Assembly: GCF_016887565.1 (NCBI RefSeq)
Contig: NZ_CP069396.1
Coordinates: 5,996,001 to 6,060,000, forward strand
Origin: Archangium violaceum
GTDB lineage: Bacteria > Myxococcota > Myxococcia > Myxococcales > Myxococcaceae
Reading direction: 5' to 3'
Length of the DNA stretch: 64,000 nt
Shown here in pieces: positions 7,646-15,948 of the stretch; within the stretch, counting starts at the first letter, position 1, and the number at the start of each line of letters is the position of its first letter. Position numbers and translations under genes: made by a program. The notes under the pieces are model-generated. The model did not search any database. It was not told the origin of the DNA and worked only from the letters and a program-made list of their open reading frames with translations.

Positions 7646-9987
7646 TGCAGCGTCACCGTGAAGGAGGTGCGGGGTCCCAGGCTCTGCTCCTCGTCGCGCC
7701 GCGTCCAGGCCGCGACGTTCGAGGTGCCCTTGGCGATCCCTCCCCGATGGGCCACCAGCAGCAGCATCTGCCTGGCCCGGCTCGCCGCGACGAAGTACTT
7801 GCGCACCAGGTCGTCGAAGCGCGCATCGCGCTCGGTGCGCCACTCGTCCACGTACCGCGCGAAGGGCCCGAGCTCCCGCGCGAGCAGGTTGGGCTTGTCG
7901 GGGTCCCTGTCCGGGTAGCGCAGCGCCGGGTGGGCATGGCCGTCCTTGATCCACGAGCCGATGTCGACGATGACCATGGGGTACTCCAATCCCTTGGCCT
8001 GGTGGATCGTCAGCACCGAGAGCCGGTTGGGCGGCAGGGTCTCCAGCAGCTCCTCGTCCAGCTCGAGGTCTCCGGCCGCCAGGGGCACGAGGAAGTTCCA
8101 GAGGAACTCGCGGACGCTGCCCGTGACGGGCCCGTTCGTGTCATAGGCGATCTTCGAGCCCCATCTGCCCAGCGACTCGCCCTGCGACAGGCAGCGCTGG
8201 ATGACCTCCAGGTACGCGAGCCCCTCCAGGTCATCCTGGAAGAAGGGCAGCCAGGTGACGAGGCGGTAGATGACCTCGGACACGAGCAGCGTCCTCGGGC
8301 CCTCGGCGCGGGACGAGCGCGCGTCCCGCAGCGACTCGATGTACTGGTGCAGGTGGAGCCCCGGCCGCACATGGGCGGGAGGTGAGGGCGTGAAGGCCCG
8401 TGCGTCCTGGCGCCATTGCTCGAAGGTGTCGCGGATGTCTCGGGGGAGCCGCTCGGTCGCGCAGTGCGCCCCCGAGGGATCGAAGGCCTCGAGGAGCAAT
8501 CCCAGGAGCACGCGCAGCCCGGTCACGTCCGTGAAGTCCCGTCCGCGCGGGTTGAAGAGGGGAGGACCTCCCAGCCGATCGAGCTCGTTGCGCAGGTACC
8601 CGATGAAGGTGGGCTCGTTGTCGTTGCCGCGCTCCTGCGCGCTGGCGGCGATGATGGCGATGTCGCTGGCCGAGCCGCGCGCGTGATCGATGGAGACCTC
8701 CTCCGCTCCGGGAGTCGGACTCCAGCCCTCGCGCGACAGGACGGAGCGGATGACCCGCGCCACCTCCCGCGCGAGAGGCTCCGCGGTCTTCCCGTCCTTC
8801 ACCAGCAGGTAGACGGGAACGCCGCTGTCGAGCCGGCCCGGTGGAGGCACCAGCGGCGGCTTGGGGGTGCGGCCTTCCATGTAGCCGGGGTCGTTGGTCA
8901 CGAACTCCTGGCAGTACTGGATGATCTCCGGCGTGCTGCGCCGGTTCACTACGAGCGGGTGCCGTTGGGGCCTCTGGCCGAAGTGGTGCTCGAAGCGCTC
9001 GACGAAGTCGCGGAAGAGGCCGACGGTCGCGCCCCGGAAGCGGTAGAGGGCCTGGTCGTCATCCCCCACCACCACGAGGGCGCCTCCGTTGAGGCGCGCA
9101 TACGCGGCGAGCCCGAAGTAGATGCGCTCCTGCAGGTGATCCGTGTCCTGGTATTCGTCCACCAGGATGAGCCGCAGCGTCCTGGCGAACTCCTTCAGGG
9201 CGCCTTTCTCCAGGCGCTCGAGGAAGAGGGAGGACAGCCGCGTGTAGTCCGCGATGCGCAGGGACTCCATCGCGCGCTCGAAGTCCTCGAGGGCCTCGAA
9301 GGCGACCCTCGCTCCGGGGTGCAGGTCGGGCTGCTCCAGGTACCTGCGCGTGTCCACCCCCGAGGTGATGCAGAAGAAGCGCAGTTCATAAAGGAGCCGG
9401 GCCTTCTCCGCGGAGCCCAGTCCCACGGGCCAGCGCCGCCCGCGCAGCCGTCTCAGGTAGTCGGTGAGCGGGTCGTCGTTGTGCCGCCCACGCGCGAAGA
9501 GGCCCTCCTTGAGCAACAGACCGCGGGCGACGAAGGGCTCGATGGGGATCGGCGGAGGATCCCTCGGCGTCTTGTACTCGCGCAGCACGCCCTGCACGAG
9601 GCTGTCCAGCGTCCCCGTGCGCACCAGGTTGAGATCGATCAGACGCAGCCGCTCGAAGGCGTTCTCCGGGAGATGATCTCGCAGGGCCCTCACCAGCTGC
9701 TGCCCGCGCGAGAGGATGCGCGACTGCAGCTCCCTGGCGGCTTTCTTGGTGAAGGTCGTCGCGACGATGGTCTCGGGCGGAACCGCCTCCACGTACACCG
9801 CATGGAGGCATTTCAACGTGAGCGCCGTCGTCTTGCCCGTCCCCGCCCCGGCGGTGATCTGCATCGGAGTGCCGGAGCCGGGCTGGACGATGGGCCTCAG
9901 CTCCGAGGGATCGATCCCCATGACTCCGGAGACCATCTGCCAGAAGAGATCGGCTGGGATCCGCGCGGGCCCGCTCTCAGAGGTCAT
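7642..9987 (-). CDS. UvrD/PcrA-like superfamily 1A DNA helicase
   Basis: A 781-residue helicase with SF1A motifs in order: Walker A AGAGTGKTT at residues 46-54, TTFTKKAARELQ (Ia), LVDEYQDTD near 280 (II), GDDDQALYRFRG near 310 (III), NRRSTPEI (IV), TIHQAKGLEYPMVIVD near 660 (V) and VAASRARQMLLL near 735 (VI). It translocates 3-prime to 5-prime on single-stranded DNA by family precedent. No nuclease domain is fused; that function is supplied by the 4-nt-overlapping downstream gene. The ATG at 9987 is chosen because AAGGTGG lies about 10 nt upstream; a GTG at 9996 is an alternative. Confidence 0.9.
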   Translation of the reverse strand: MTSESGPARIPADLFWQMVSGVMGIDPSELRPIVQPGSGTPMQITAGAGTGKTTALTLKCLHAVYVEAVPPETIVATTFTKKAARELQSRILSRGQQLVRALRDHLPENAFERLRLIDLNLVRTGTLDSLVQGVLREYKTPRDPPPIPIEPFVARGLLLKEGLFARGRHNDDPLTDYLRRLRGRRWPVGLGSAEKARLLYELRFFCITSGVDTRRYLEQPDLHPGARVAFEALEDFERAMESLRIADYTRLSSLFLERLEKGALKEFARTLRLILVDEYQDTDHLQERIYFGLAAYARLNGGALVVVGDDDQALYRFRGATVGLFRDFVERFEHHFGQRPQRHPLVVNRRSTPEIIQYCQEFVTNDPGYMEGRTPKPPLVPPPGRLDSGVPVYLLVKDGKTAEPLAREVARVIRSVLSREGWSPTPGAEEVSIDHARGSASDIAIIAASAQERGNDNEPTFIGYLRNELDRLGGPPLFNPRGRDFTDVTGLRVLLGLLLEAFDPSGAHCATERLPRDIRDTFEQWRQDARAFTPSPPAHVRPGLHLHQYIESLRDARSSRAEGPRTLLVSEVIYRLVTWLPFFQDDLEGLAYLEVIQRCLSQGESLGRWGSKIAYDTNGPVTGSVREFLWNFLVPLAAGDLELDEELLETLPPNRLSVLTIHQAKGLEYPMVIVDIGSWIKDGHAHPALRYPDRDPDKPNLLARELGPFARYVDEWRTERDARFDDLVRKYFVAASRARQMLLLVAHRGGIAKGTSNVAAWTRRDEEQSLGPRTSFTVTLQ

Positions 9988-10046
9988 CACGAGCACACCA
10001 CCTTAGCCGTGGGGCTCGGGACCGTCAATCCAGGCCAGGGGGCCGG

Positions 10047-10781
10047 TTACAGGCTGATCTCGTCCGTCTTCTCGGGCGCCAGCTTCGGCGCGAGACCCGG
10101 AGGCGGCATGCCGTGGTGCGGATCCAGGGGCATGGGCACCACCTGATCGCCCTCATCGCCGCTGCCGCCCACGCCCGGACCGCCCTCACGCAGCGAGTCG
10201 ATCTCGTCGCGGGTGATGCCAGCCTCGTCCAGCACCTTGCGCGTCACCATGATGCGCGCCTGTCCATCCAGCGCCATGGCGATGGAGTCCGAGGGCCGCG
10301 CGTCCAGGGCCATCCTGCGCTTGCCCTGCGTGAGGAAGACGCGGCCCGTGTAGATGTCGTCGCGCAGATCGTCGATGCGCACCTCGACGACCTTGCCGCC
10401 CAGCTCCGTCACCACCGAGCCCAGCAGATCCTGCGCGAGCGGTTGGGGCGGCCGCAGGTGCGCGAGCCGGAAGGCGATGGCCACGGCCGCCGACTCATCC
10501 ACGAAGATGGGGAGCACCATCTCCCCATCCGACGTGGAGAGCACCACGGCATGTGTCTGCGCCTCGACGAGGGGAATCACGTCGCGCACCTGAAGCTCGA
10601 TCAGCTCCTTGCAGGCGGCGGGGTTTCCACCCTTCTTCGGGACACAGACGCCCTCGTCTTCCGCGGCCACGGCCTTGGGCGAGGAGTGTGCACCGGAGGC
10701 CGGGAGGAAGATGCCTCCCAGGGCAAGCAGCGCGGCGGACAACGGACCAAGGAGGAACGTGGCGGCGATGGACGTTTTCAC
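10047..10781 (-). CDS. exported bifunctional nuclease (BFN/DUF151) domain protein
   Basis: A 244-residue protein starting at a GTG. Residues 1-30 form a hydrophobic signal (TFLLGPLSAALLALGGIFLP). Residues 60-190 match the BFN/DUF151 fold: ELQVRDVIPLVEAQTHAVVL, LPIFVDESAAVAIAF, then IYTGRVFLTQGKRRMALDAR followed by PSDSIAMAL. The tail is Gly/Pro-rich and probably disordered. Some members of the family have been reported as nucleases, but most are uncharacterised. An export signal on this domain is unusual compared with the cytoplasmic forms, though common in myxobacteria. Confidence 0.8.
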   Translation of the reverse strand: MKTSIAATFLLGPLSAALLALGGIFLPASGAHSSPKAVAAEDEGVCVPKKGGNPAACKELIELQVRDVIPLVEAQTHAVVLSTSDGEMVLPIFVDESAAVAIAFRLAHLRPPQPLAQDLLGSVVTELGGKVVEVRIDDLRDDIYTGRVFLTQGKRRMALDARPSDSIAMALDGQARIMVTRKVLDEAGITRDEIDSLREGGPGVGGSGDEGDQVVPMPLDPHHGMPPPGLAPKLAPEKTDEISL

Positions 10782-10901
10782 CCTGCAAACGTGTGCATGT
10801 GCGCTGGGGCCGGGAGGGCTCCGCGACGTGCCCGCCTGCTCCCCAGCCTCACGCCATCCGCTCCCCGCTCCGGTCCTCCAGCGGGGGTAGACAAGCGAGC
10901 G

Positions 10902-11252
10902 TCAGCGCTCGTCCTCGTCCTCGTCGTAGTCCTCTTCGTCCTCGACGTCCTCGTCCTCGTCGAAGTCGAGCTCCTCGTCGTCGGACTCCTCGTCCTCGTC
11001 GGTCTCCTCGTCCTCGTCGAGCTCGTCCTCGAGATCCTCCGTCTCCAGGGCCAGGGAGACCGCGAACTTCTTGCCCAGCACGGCCACCTGGGTCCTCATC
11101 TCGGTGAGCGCCGAGACGAAGTCCTCCTGGACATTGGTGGGTGCCTTGTGACCGCAGTGCGGGCAGACGAGTTTCTCCGTCCCGTCAATGAGATCCTGAG
11201 CGTCCAGCTCGAAGGTGCCCTCGCACTTCTGGCAAGTCAGATCGATCGTCAT
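10902..11252 (-). CDS. small zinc-ribbon protein with an acidic tail
   Basis: A 116-residue protein. The N-terminal 40 residues form a zinc ribbon with two CxxC pairs (LTCQKCEGTF and LVCPHCGHKA). A helix follows (FVSALTEMRTQVAVLGKKF). The last 45 residues are almost only Asp and Glu. The ATG at 11252 gives the MTIDLTCQKC start usual for this fold; the longer frame upstream is antisense to the acyl-CoA synthetase promoter and is rejected. No SD is obvious. The acidic tail may mimic nucleic acid or bind basic proteins; this is inference. Family role unknown. Confidence 0.75.
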   Translation of the reverse strand: MTIDLTCQKCEGTFELDAQDLIDGTEKLVCPHCGHKAPTNVQEDFVSALTEMRTQVAVLGKKFAVSLALETEDLEDELDEDEETDEDEESDDEELDFDEDEDVEDEEDYDEDEDER

Positions 11253-11338
11253 GTGCGTCGCGCGGAATACATAGGGCTCCCGTTGGCTGTCAACGCCCGT
11301 GGCGAAGGGGAACCCGGTTTCAGTAGCTTGATGCCCCC

Positions 11339-13162
11339 ATGGACACTCCCAGGACCCTGGTTCATGCGCTGCATGATCACGCCACCCGGAGGCAGTACCG
11401 TCCGGCCCTGTGGACACGCAGGGGCCGGACGTACATTCCCACCTCGTGGCACGAGTATGCCCTTCGGGTGAAGCGCTTCGCCCTGGGGTTGCACGCCCTG
11501 GGGTTCCGCGGTGGAAGCACGTTGCCCATCCTCTCCTTCAACCGCGAGGAGTGGCTCGTGGCGGACCTGGCCGCCATGGCCCTGGGGGGCCTGCCGGTGG
11601 GCGTCTACACCACCAGCAGCGCCGAGCAGGTCCAGTACATCGTCGACCACTGTGAGGCCGAGCACCTCGTGGTGGAGAACGACAAGCACCTGGCCACCGC
11701 CCTGGCCGTGCGCGAGCGCGTCCCCCGGCTGCGTCACATCCTCGTCCTGGAGTCCCATGCGGCCTCGCTGCCCGAGGGCGTGCTGCGCTACTCGGACGTG
11801 CAGGCGCTCGGCACCGGCGCCGACGAGGCCCCCTACTGGGGGGCCGTCAACGCCCTCCAGCCCGAGGGGCTCGCCACCCTCATCTACACCTCTGGTACCA
11901 CCGGCAACCCCAAGGCCGTCATGCTCAGCCACCGCAACCTCGTGTGGACGGCCGAGCACCTGATGCGCGCCACCGGCATGCGGGAGGAAGGGGAGGTGCT
12001 GCTGTCGTACCTGCCCCTGGCGCACATCGCCGAGCAGATGCTCAGCCTCCACGGGCCGCTGTCCCTGGGCGCCGAGGTGTACTTCGCCCAGTCCATGGAG
12101 TCCGTGCCGAACGACCTGCGCGAGGCCCGGCCCACGCTCTTCTTCGGCGTGCCGCGCGTCTGGGAGAAGTTCAAGGGCCGCATCGAGGAGGTCCTCCGCG
12201 AGCAGCCCCCCGCCCGCCAGAAGGTGGTGGGGTGGGCCCGCCAGGTGGCCGCCGAGCGCAACGCCCTCGCCCTGCGTCACGAGCGCGTCCCCCTGTACCT
12301 GGAGGGCCAGTACCAGCTCGCCCGGCGCACCGTCTTCCAGTCCCTCCTGGGGAAGCTCGGGTTGGATCGCACCCGCTTCTTCTCCACCGGCGCCGCCCCC
12401 ATCGGCCGTGACGTGCTCGAGTTCTTCACCTCGCTCGACATCGTCCTGCGCGAGGTCTACGGCCAGTCCGAGGTCTGTGGCCCCACCACCCTCAACACCC
12501 ACGAGGCCACCCGCCTGGGCTCGCTCGGCCGGCCCCTGATGGGCATCGAGGTCCGCATCGCCGGGGACGGGGAGATCCTCGTGCGCGGCGGCGGCGTCTG
12601 CATGGGCTACTTCAAGGACCCCGCCGCCTCCGCCGAGCTCCTTCATGACGGCTGGTTGCACTCGGGCGACGTGGGCCAGCTCGACTCCGAGGGGTTCCTC
12701 CACATCACCGGCCGCAAGAAGGAGATCCTCGTCACCTCCGGCGGCAAGAAGACCGCTCCCGCTCACATCGAGATGCTGCTCAAGGCCGTGTCTCCCGTGG
12801 GCCACGCGCTCGTCGTCGGCGAGCGCCGCAAGTTCCTCGTGGCTCTGCTCACCCTGGAGCCCGAACGCGCCCGGGCGCTCGCCCGACAGCACGGGTGGCC
12901 CGAGGACCTCTCTGTCCTCGCCGAGGATGCGCGCTTGCGCCAGCACCTCCAGGCGGCCATCGAGCACGAGGTGAACCCGCGCCTCGCCCGCTTCGAGGGC
13001 ATCAAGCGCTTCGCCGTGCTCGCCCAGGACTTCTCCATCGAGGGCGGTGAGCTCACCCCCAGCATGAAGATGCGCCGCCAGGTCATCGAGGCCCGGTACA
13101 AGGCCCTCATTGAATCCCTGTACGCCGAGGCGGTGTCCCCGGGCGAGGTCCAGGCGGGGTAG
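11339..13162 (+). CDS. long-chain acyl-CoA synthetase (AMP-forming)
   Basis: A 607-residue adenylate-forming enzyme of the FadD15 type, activating fatty acids with ATP and CoA. The P-loop-like signature LIYTSGTTGNPKAV lies near residue 183. Further landmarks are YLPLAHIAEQM, VPRVWEKFKGRIEE, the adenine-binding region YGQSEVCGPTTLN, LHSGDVGQLDSEGFLHITGR near 440, and the hinge and catalytic lysine region KKEILVTSGGKKTAP. Length and motif order are complete. No Shine-Dalgarno is evident before the ATG. It converges with citrate synthase across a 132-nt gap holding a palindromic repeat. Confidence 0.93.
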   Translation: MDTPRTLVHALHDHATRRQYRPALWTRRGRTYIPTSWHEYALRVKRFALGLHALGFRGGSTLPILSFNREEWLVADLAAMALGGLPVGVYTTSSAEQVQYIVDHCEAEHLVVENDKHLATALAVRERVPRLRHILVLESHAASLPEGVLRYSDVQALGTGADEAPYWGAVNALQPEGLATLIYTSGTTGNPKAVMLSHRNLVWTAEHLMRATGMREEGEVLLSYLPLAHIAEQMLSLHGPLSLGAEVYFAQSMESVPNDLREARPTLFFGVPRVWEKFKGRIEEVLREQPPARQKVVGWARQVAAERNALALRHERVPLYLEGQYQLARRTVFQSLLGKLGLDRTRFFSTGAAPIGRDVLEFFTSLDIVLREVYGQSEVCGPTTLNTHEATRLGSLGRPLMGIEVRIAGDGEILVRGGGVCMGYFKDPAASAELLHDGWLHSGDVGQLDSEGFLHITGRKKEILVTSGGKKTAPAHIEMLLKAVSPVGHALVVGERRKFLVALLTLEPERARALARQHGWPEDLSVLAEDARLRQHLQAAIEHEVNPRLARFEGIKRFAVLAQDFSIEGGELTPSMKMRRQVIEARYKALIESLYAEAVSPGEVQAG

Positions 13163-13227
13163 GGCACGGGCTGGGCCCTGGGCCCGCCCTGAAACGGCGA
13201 GAGGGCCGCGGGTTCCAGGTCCGTAGA

Positions 13228-13260
13228 CCCTCACCCCGGCCCTCTCCCAGAGGGAGAGGG
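13228..13260. repeat. interspersed palindromic repeat, copy 1 (intergenic)
   Basis: A 33-bp unit CCCTCACCCCGGC followed by a hairpin with arms CCCTCTCCC (13240-13248) and GGGAGAGGG (13252-13260). Copies with the same core occur at 18665-18697, 26728-26760 and 26794-26826, in either orientation. This one lies between convergent genes, the usual place for REP-like elements. Confidence 0.85.
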
Positions 13261-13285
13261 TGCTCGGAATCCCCGGCACCCTCTC
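13255..13285. terminator. inverted repeat between convergent acyl-CoA synthetase and gltA
   Basis: Arms GAGAGGGTGC (13255-13264) and GCACCCTCTC (13276-13285) can form a hairpin overlapping the right end of the palindromic repeat. As it lies between two converging stop codons it could terminate both transcripts, but no U-tract is present. Confidence 0.4.
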
Positions 13286-13294
13286 GGCCTCGCT

Positions 13295-14590
13295 CTACTT
13301 GCGATCCGTCATCTGCACGTAGTCGCGACGCTTCGAGCCCGTGTACACCTGACGCGGACGCGCGATCTTCTGCTCCGGATCCTTCACCATCTCCTGCCAC
13401 TGCGCGCACCAACCCACCGTACGCGGAATCGCGAAGAGCACCGGGAACATCTCCACCGGGAAGCCCATCGCCTCGTAGATGAGCCCCGAGTAGAAGTCCA
13501 CGTTCGGGTACAGCTTGCGCTTCACGAAGTAGTCGTCCTGCAGGGCGATCCGCTCCAGCTCCACCGCGATCTCCAGCAACGGGTTCTTGCCCGTCACGTC
13601 GAAGACCTCGTCCGCCACCCGCTTGATGACCTTCGCGCGCGGATCGTACGACTTGTACACGCGGTGTCCGAAGCCCATCAGCTTCTTCTCGCCCTCGCCG
13701 CTCTTCACCGCCTTGATGAAGTCCGGCACCTTCGAGATGTGACCGATCTCACGCAGCATGCGCAGCACCGCCTCGTTGGCGCCGCCGTGCAGCGGGCCGT
13801 ACAGCGCCGCGATGCCCGCCGCCACCGCCGAGTACGGATCCACCTCGGACGAGCCCACCGTGCGCACCGACGTCGTCGAACAGTTCTGCTCGTGGTCCGC
13901 GTGCAGGATGAACAGCACGTCCAGCGCCTTCTCCAGCGTCGGGTGCACCTTGTACGACGCCGTGCCGATCTTCCGGATCATCGCCAGGAAGTTGCCCACA
14001 TAGGACAGATCGTTGTCCGGGTAGACGTACGGCAGGCCCATGCTGTGGCGGTACGAGAAGGCCGCGATCGTCGGCATCTTCGCGATGAGCCGGGTGATCT
14101 GGATGCTGCGGCTGCGCTCGTCCTTGATGTTGCGCGCGTCCGGGTAGAAGCCCGAGAGCGCCGCCACCGTCGAGGCCAGCATGGACATCGGGTGCGCGTC
14201 GTAGCGGAACCCGTCCATGAAGGACTTGATGTTCTCGTGCACGTACGTGTGGTGCGTCACGAGGTAGCTGAACTCCTCCTGCTGCTTCTGCGTGGGCAGC
14301 TCGCCATTGAGCAGCAGGTACGCCACCTCGAGGTACGAGGAGCGCTCCGCGAGCTGCTCGATGGGATATCCCCGGTACTCGAGGATGCCCTTGTCACCAT
14401 CGATGAAGGTGATGGCGCTCTTGCAGTTGGCCGTGTTCAGGAACGCTGGGTCGTAACCCATCAGACCAAAGTCGTCCTCGGAGACCTTGATCTGCCGGAG
14501 GTTGTTCGTCCGAATGCAGCCATTCTCGATCGGGACCTCGTACGTCTTCCCGGTCCGGTTGTCCGTGATCGTCAGCGTGTCCTTTGGCAT
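13295..14590 (-). CDS. gltA: citrate synthase
   Basis: A 431-residue type II (hexameric-type) citrate synthase condensing oxaloacetate and acetyl-CoA. Active-site landmarks are HADHEQNCSTTSVR (catalytic His), GPLHGGANEAVLRML (second His), and GFGHRVYKSYDPRA with the Arg that binds oxaloacetate. The N-terminal beta-strand domain (TLTITDNRTGKTYEVPIENG) is present as in proteobacterial enzymes. It is transcribed alone, about 90 nt after the end of the aro operon on the same strand. The rest of the citrate cycle is encoded at 34590-42136. Confidence 0.97.
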   Translation of the reverse strand: MPKDTLTITDNRTGKTYEVPIENGCIRTNNLRQIKVSEDDFGLMGYDPAFLNTANCKSAITFIDGDKGILEYRGYPIEQLAERSSYLEVAYLLLNGELPTQKQQEEFSYLVTHHTYVHENIKSFMDGFRYDAHPMSMLASTVAALSGFYPDARNIKDERSRSIQITRLIAKMPTIAAFSYRHSMGLPYVYPDNDLSYVGNFLAMIRKIGTASYKVHPTLEKALDVLFILHADHEQNCSTTSVRTVGSSEVDPYSAVAAGIAALYGPLHGGANEAVLRMLREIGHISKVPDFIKAVKSGEGEKKLMGFGHRVYKSYDPRAKVIKRVADEVFDVTGKNPLLEIAVELERIALQDDYFVKRKLYPNVDFYSGLIYEAMGFPVEMFPVLFAIPRTVGWCAQWQEMVKDPEQKIARPRQVYTGSKRRDYVQMTDRK

Positions 14591-14679
14591 GGGCGGGACT
14601 TTTCACAGGCGGCAGAGCGCTTTCAACAAAAAAGAACTGCACCCGGGGAGGCCGCGTTTCCCCCTGGGCAACGCCCGTT

Positions 14680-15948
14680 TCAAGACGTGAGGCGGACCCC
14701 AGCGCGCTCCAACTGCCGCCAGAAGCCCGGGAAGCTCTTCTCCACGCACTCCGGCCCGGTGAGGGTGAGAGGCACACCGGACACAACAGAGAGAGTAGCC
14801 GCCACCATTGCCAGGCGGTGATCTTCCTTGCTGTCCATCGAGAAGTGCGACGGATGGGAGGTAGGAGGGTGGATTGTCAACGTCTCCCCCTCCAGCTGGG
14901 TTTTGCCGCCGAAAGCGTCCACCAGCGTGCGGATTCCCTCCAGCCGGTCGCTCTCCTTAAGGCGCAAGACGCCTACATCCGTGAGCGTGGAGGGGCGTGG
15001 CAGCACACATGCGAGCGCGGCCAGCGTAGGCAGCAGGTCCGGGCACTCCTTGCCCGAGGCCACCAGCCCGTCCTTCGCCTTGCCCGTCATGCGCAGGGTG
15101 TTGTCGGGGCCGGCCACCGTGGTCAGGCCCGCGCGCTCCACCAGCCGCACCAGCGCCTGGTCCGGGTGGGCGCTGGAGAGATCCGCGCGCTCCACGCTGC
15201 CCCCGGTGTGCCAGGCGATGAGCAGCAGGTAGCCCAGGGACGACCAGTCCCCGGGCATCGCCGGGGTGCGCTCGGGTGCCCGGTAGTCCGTCACTTCCAG
15301 CCGTCCCTCGGACTCCTGGACGGTGAAGCCGAAGCGGCGCAGCCAGGAGACGGTGAGTTCCAGGTAGCCCGCGCTCGTCAGCGGGCCGATGATCTCCACC
15401 CGCCATGGGCGGCGCTCGCGCAGGTAGAGGGCCGCGCACCCCAGCAGGAGGCTGGAGGCGTACTGGCTGCTCTGCGCGCCCGGCACGCGGAACACGGGCT
15501 CTCCCGTCTTGGTGGGGGCATGGATCTCCACCGGCCAGGGGTTGCCCTCGGTGAGCACCAGCCCGGAGGGGCCGAGCGCCTCGCGCAGGGAGTCGAAGAG
15601 GGCGCCATGCGGACGCTCGCCGAGCCGGGGCGTGCCGGTCAGGCGCACGTGCGCTCCCGGAGTCACCGCCGCCTGGGTGACGAGGATGCGGAAGGGGGCT
15701 CCGCCATCCGCGCAGTTCACGTCGCGCACCGGGCCCGGAGGCAGGCGCAGCGTCTCGATGCCCCGGCGAATCACGCGCACGTCCGCGGGCAGGAACTGCT
15801 CGGGCTCCTCCTGGAGGACGGGCAGGGGCCAGGCGCCCGTGAGGTGCGCCAGCACCATCGCCCGCTGCGCGTCCGACTTGGAGATGGGCGGCGTGAGGAC
15901 CGCCGGCACCAGGTGGCTCGGATCGACCTGCAGCTTCGTCTTGCTCAT
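14680..15948 (-). CDS. aroA: 3-phosphoshikimate 1-carboxyvinyltransferase (EPSP synthase)
   Basis: A 422-residue sixth-step shikimate enzyme. Landmarks are ISKSDAQRAMVLAHLTG (S3P and PEP lysine region), LGERPHGALFDSLRE, GAQSSQYASSLLL, PDLLPTLAALAC with the catalytic Asp region, LRLKESDRLEGI and KEDHRLAMVAATL. The segment that usually reads NAGTAxR is CADGGAPFR here, a divergent PEP-site loop. The ATG at 15948 overlaps the aroB stop (ATGA). It is the last gene of the seven-gene aro/menG operon. Assignment is firm despite the divergence, because all the other loops and the neighbours agree. Confidence 0.92.
   Translation of the reverse strand: MSKTKLQVDPSHLVPAVLTPPISKSDAQRAMVLAHLTGAWPLPVLQEEPEQFLPADVRVIRRGIETLRLPPGPVRDVNCADGGAPFRILVTQAAVTPGAHVRLTGTPRLGERPHGALFDSLREALGPSGLVLTEGNPWPVEIHAPTKTGEPVFRVPGAQSSQYASSLLLGCAALYLRERRPWRVEIIGPLTSAGYLELTVSWLRRFGFTVQESEGRLEVTDYRAPERTPAMPGDWSSLGYLLLIAWHTGGSVERADLSSAHPDQALVRLVERAGLTTVAGPDNTLRMTGKAKDGLVASGKECPDLLPTLAALACVLPRPSTLTDVGVLRLKESDRLEGIRTLVDAFGGKTQLEGETLTIHPPTSHPSHFSMDSKEDHRLAMVAATLSVVSGVPLTLTGPECVEKSFPGFWRQLERAGVRLTS

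Noticed and set aside
6437-7954. Longer nuclease start at 7954
   Set aside because: The added residues are a shadow of the helicase C-terminus; the ATGA overlap at 7642-7645 gives the natural start.
11249-13279. 676-codon open frame antisense to the acyl-CoA synthetase
   Set aside because: No family motif, low-complexity Gly/Val/His/Leu-rich translation typical of the opposite strand of high-GC genes; the plus strand has a complete recognised enzyme.
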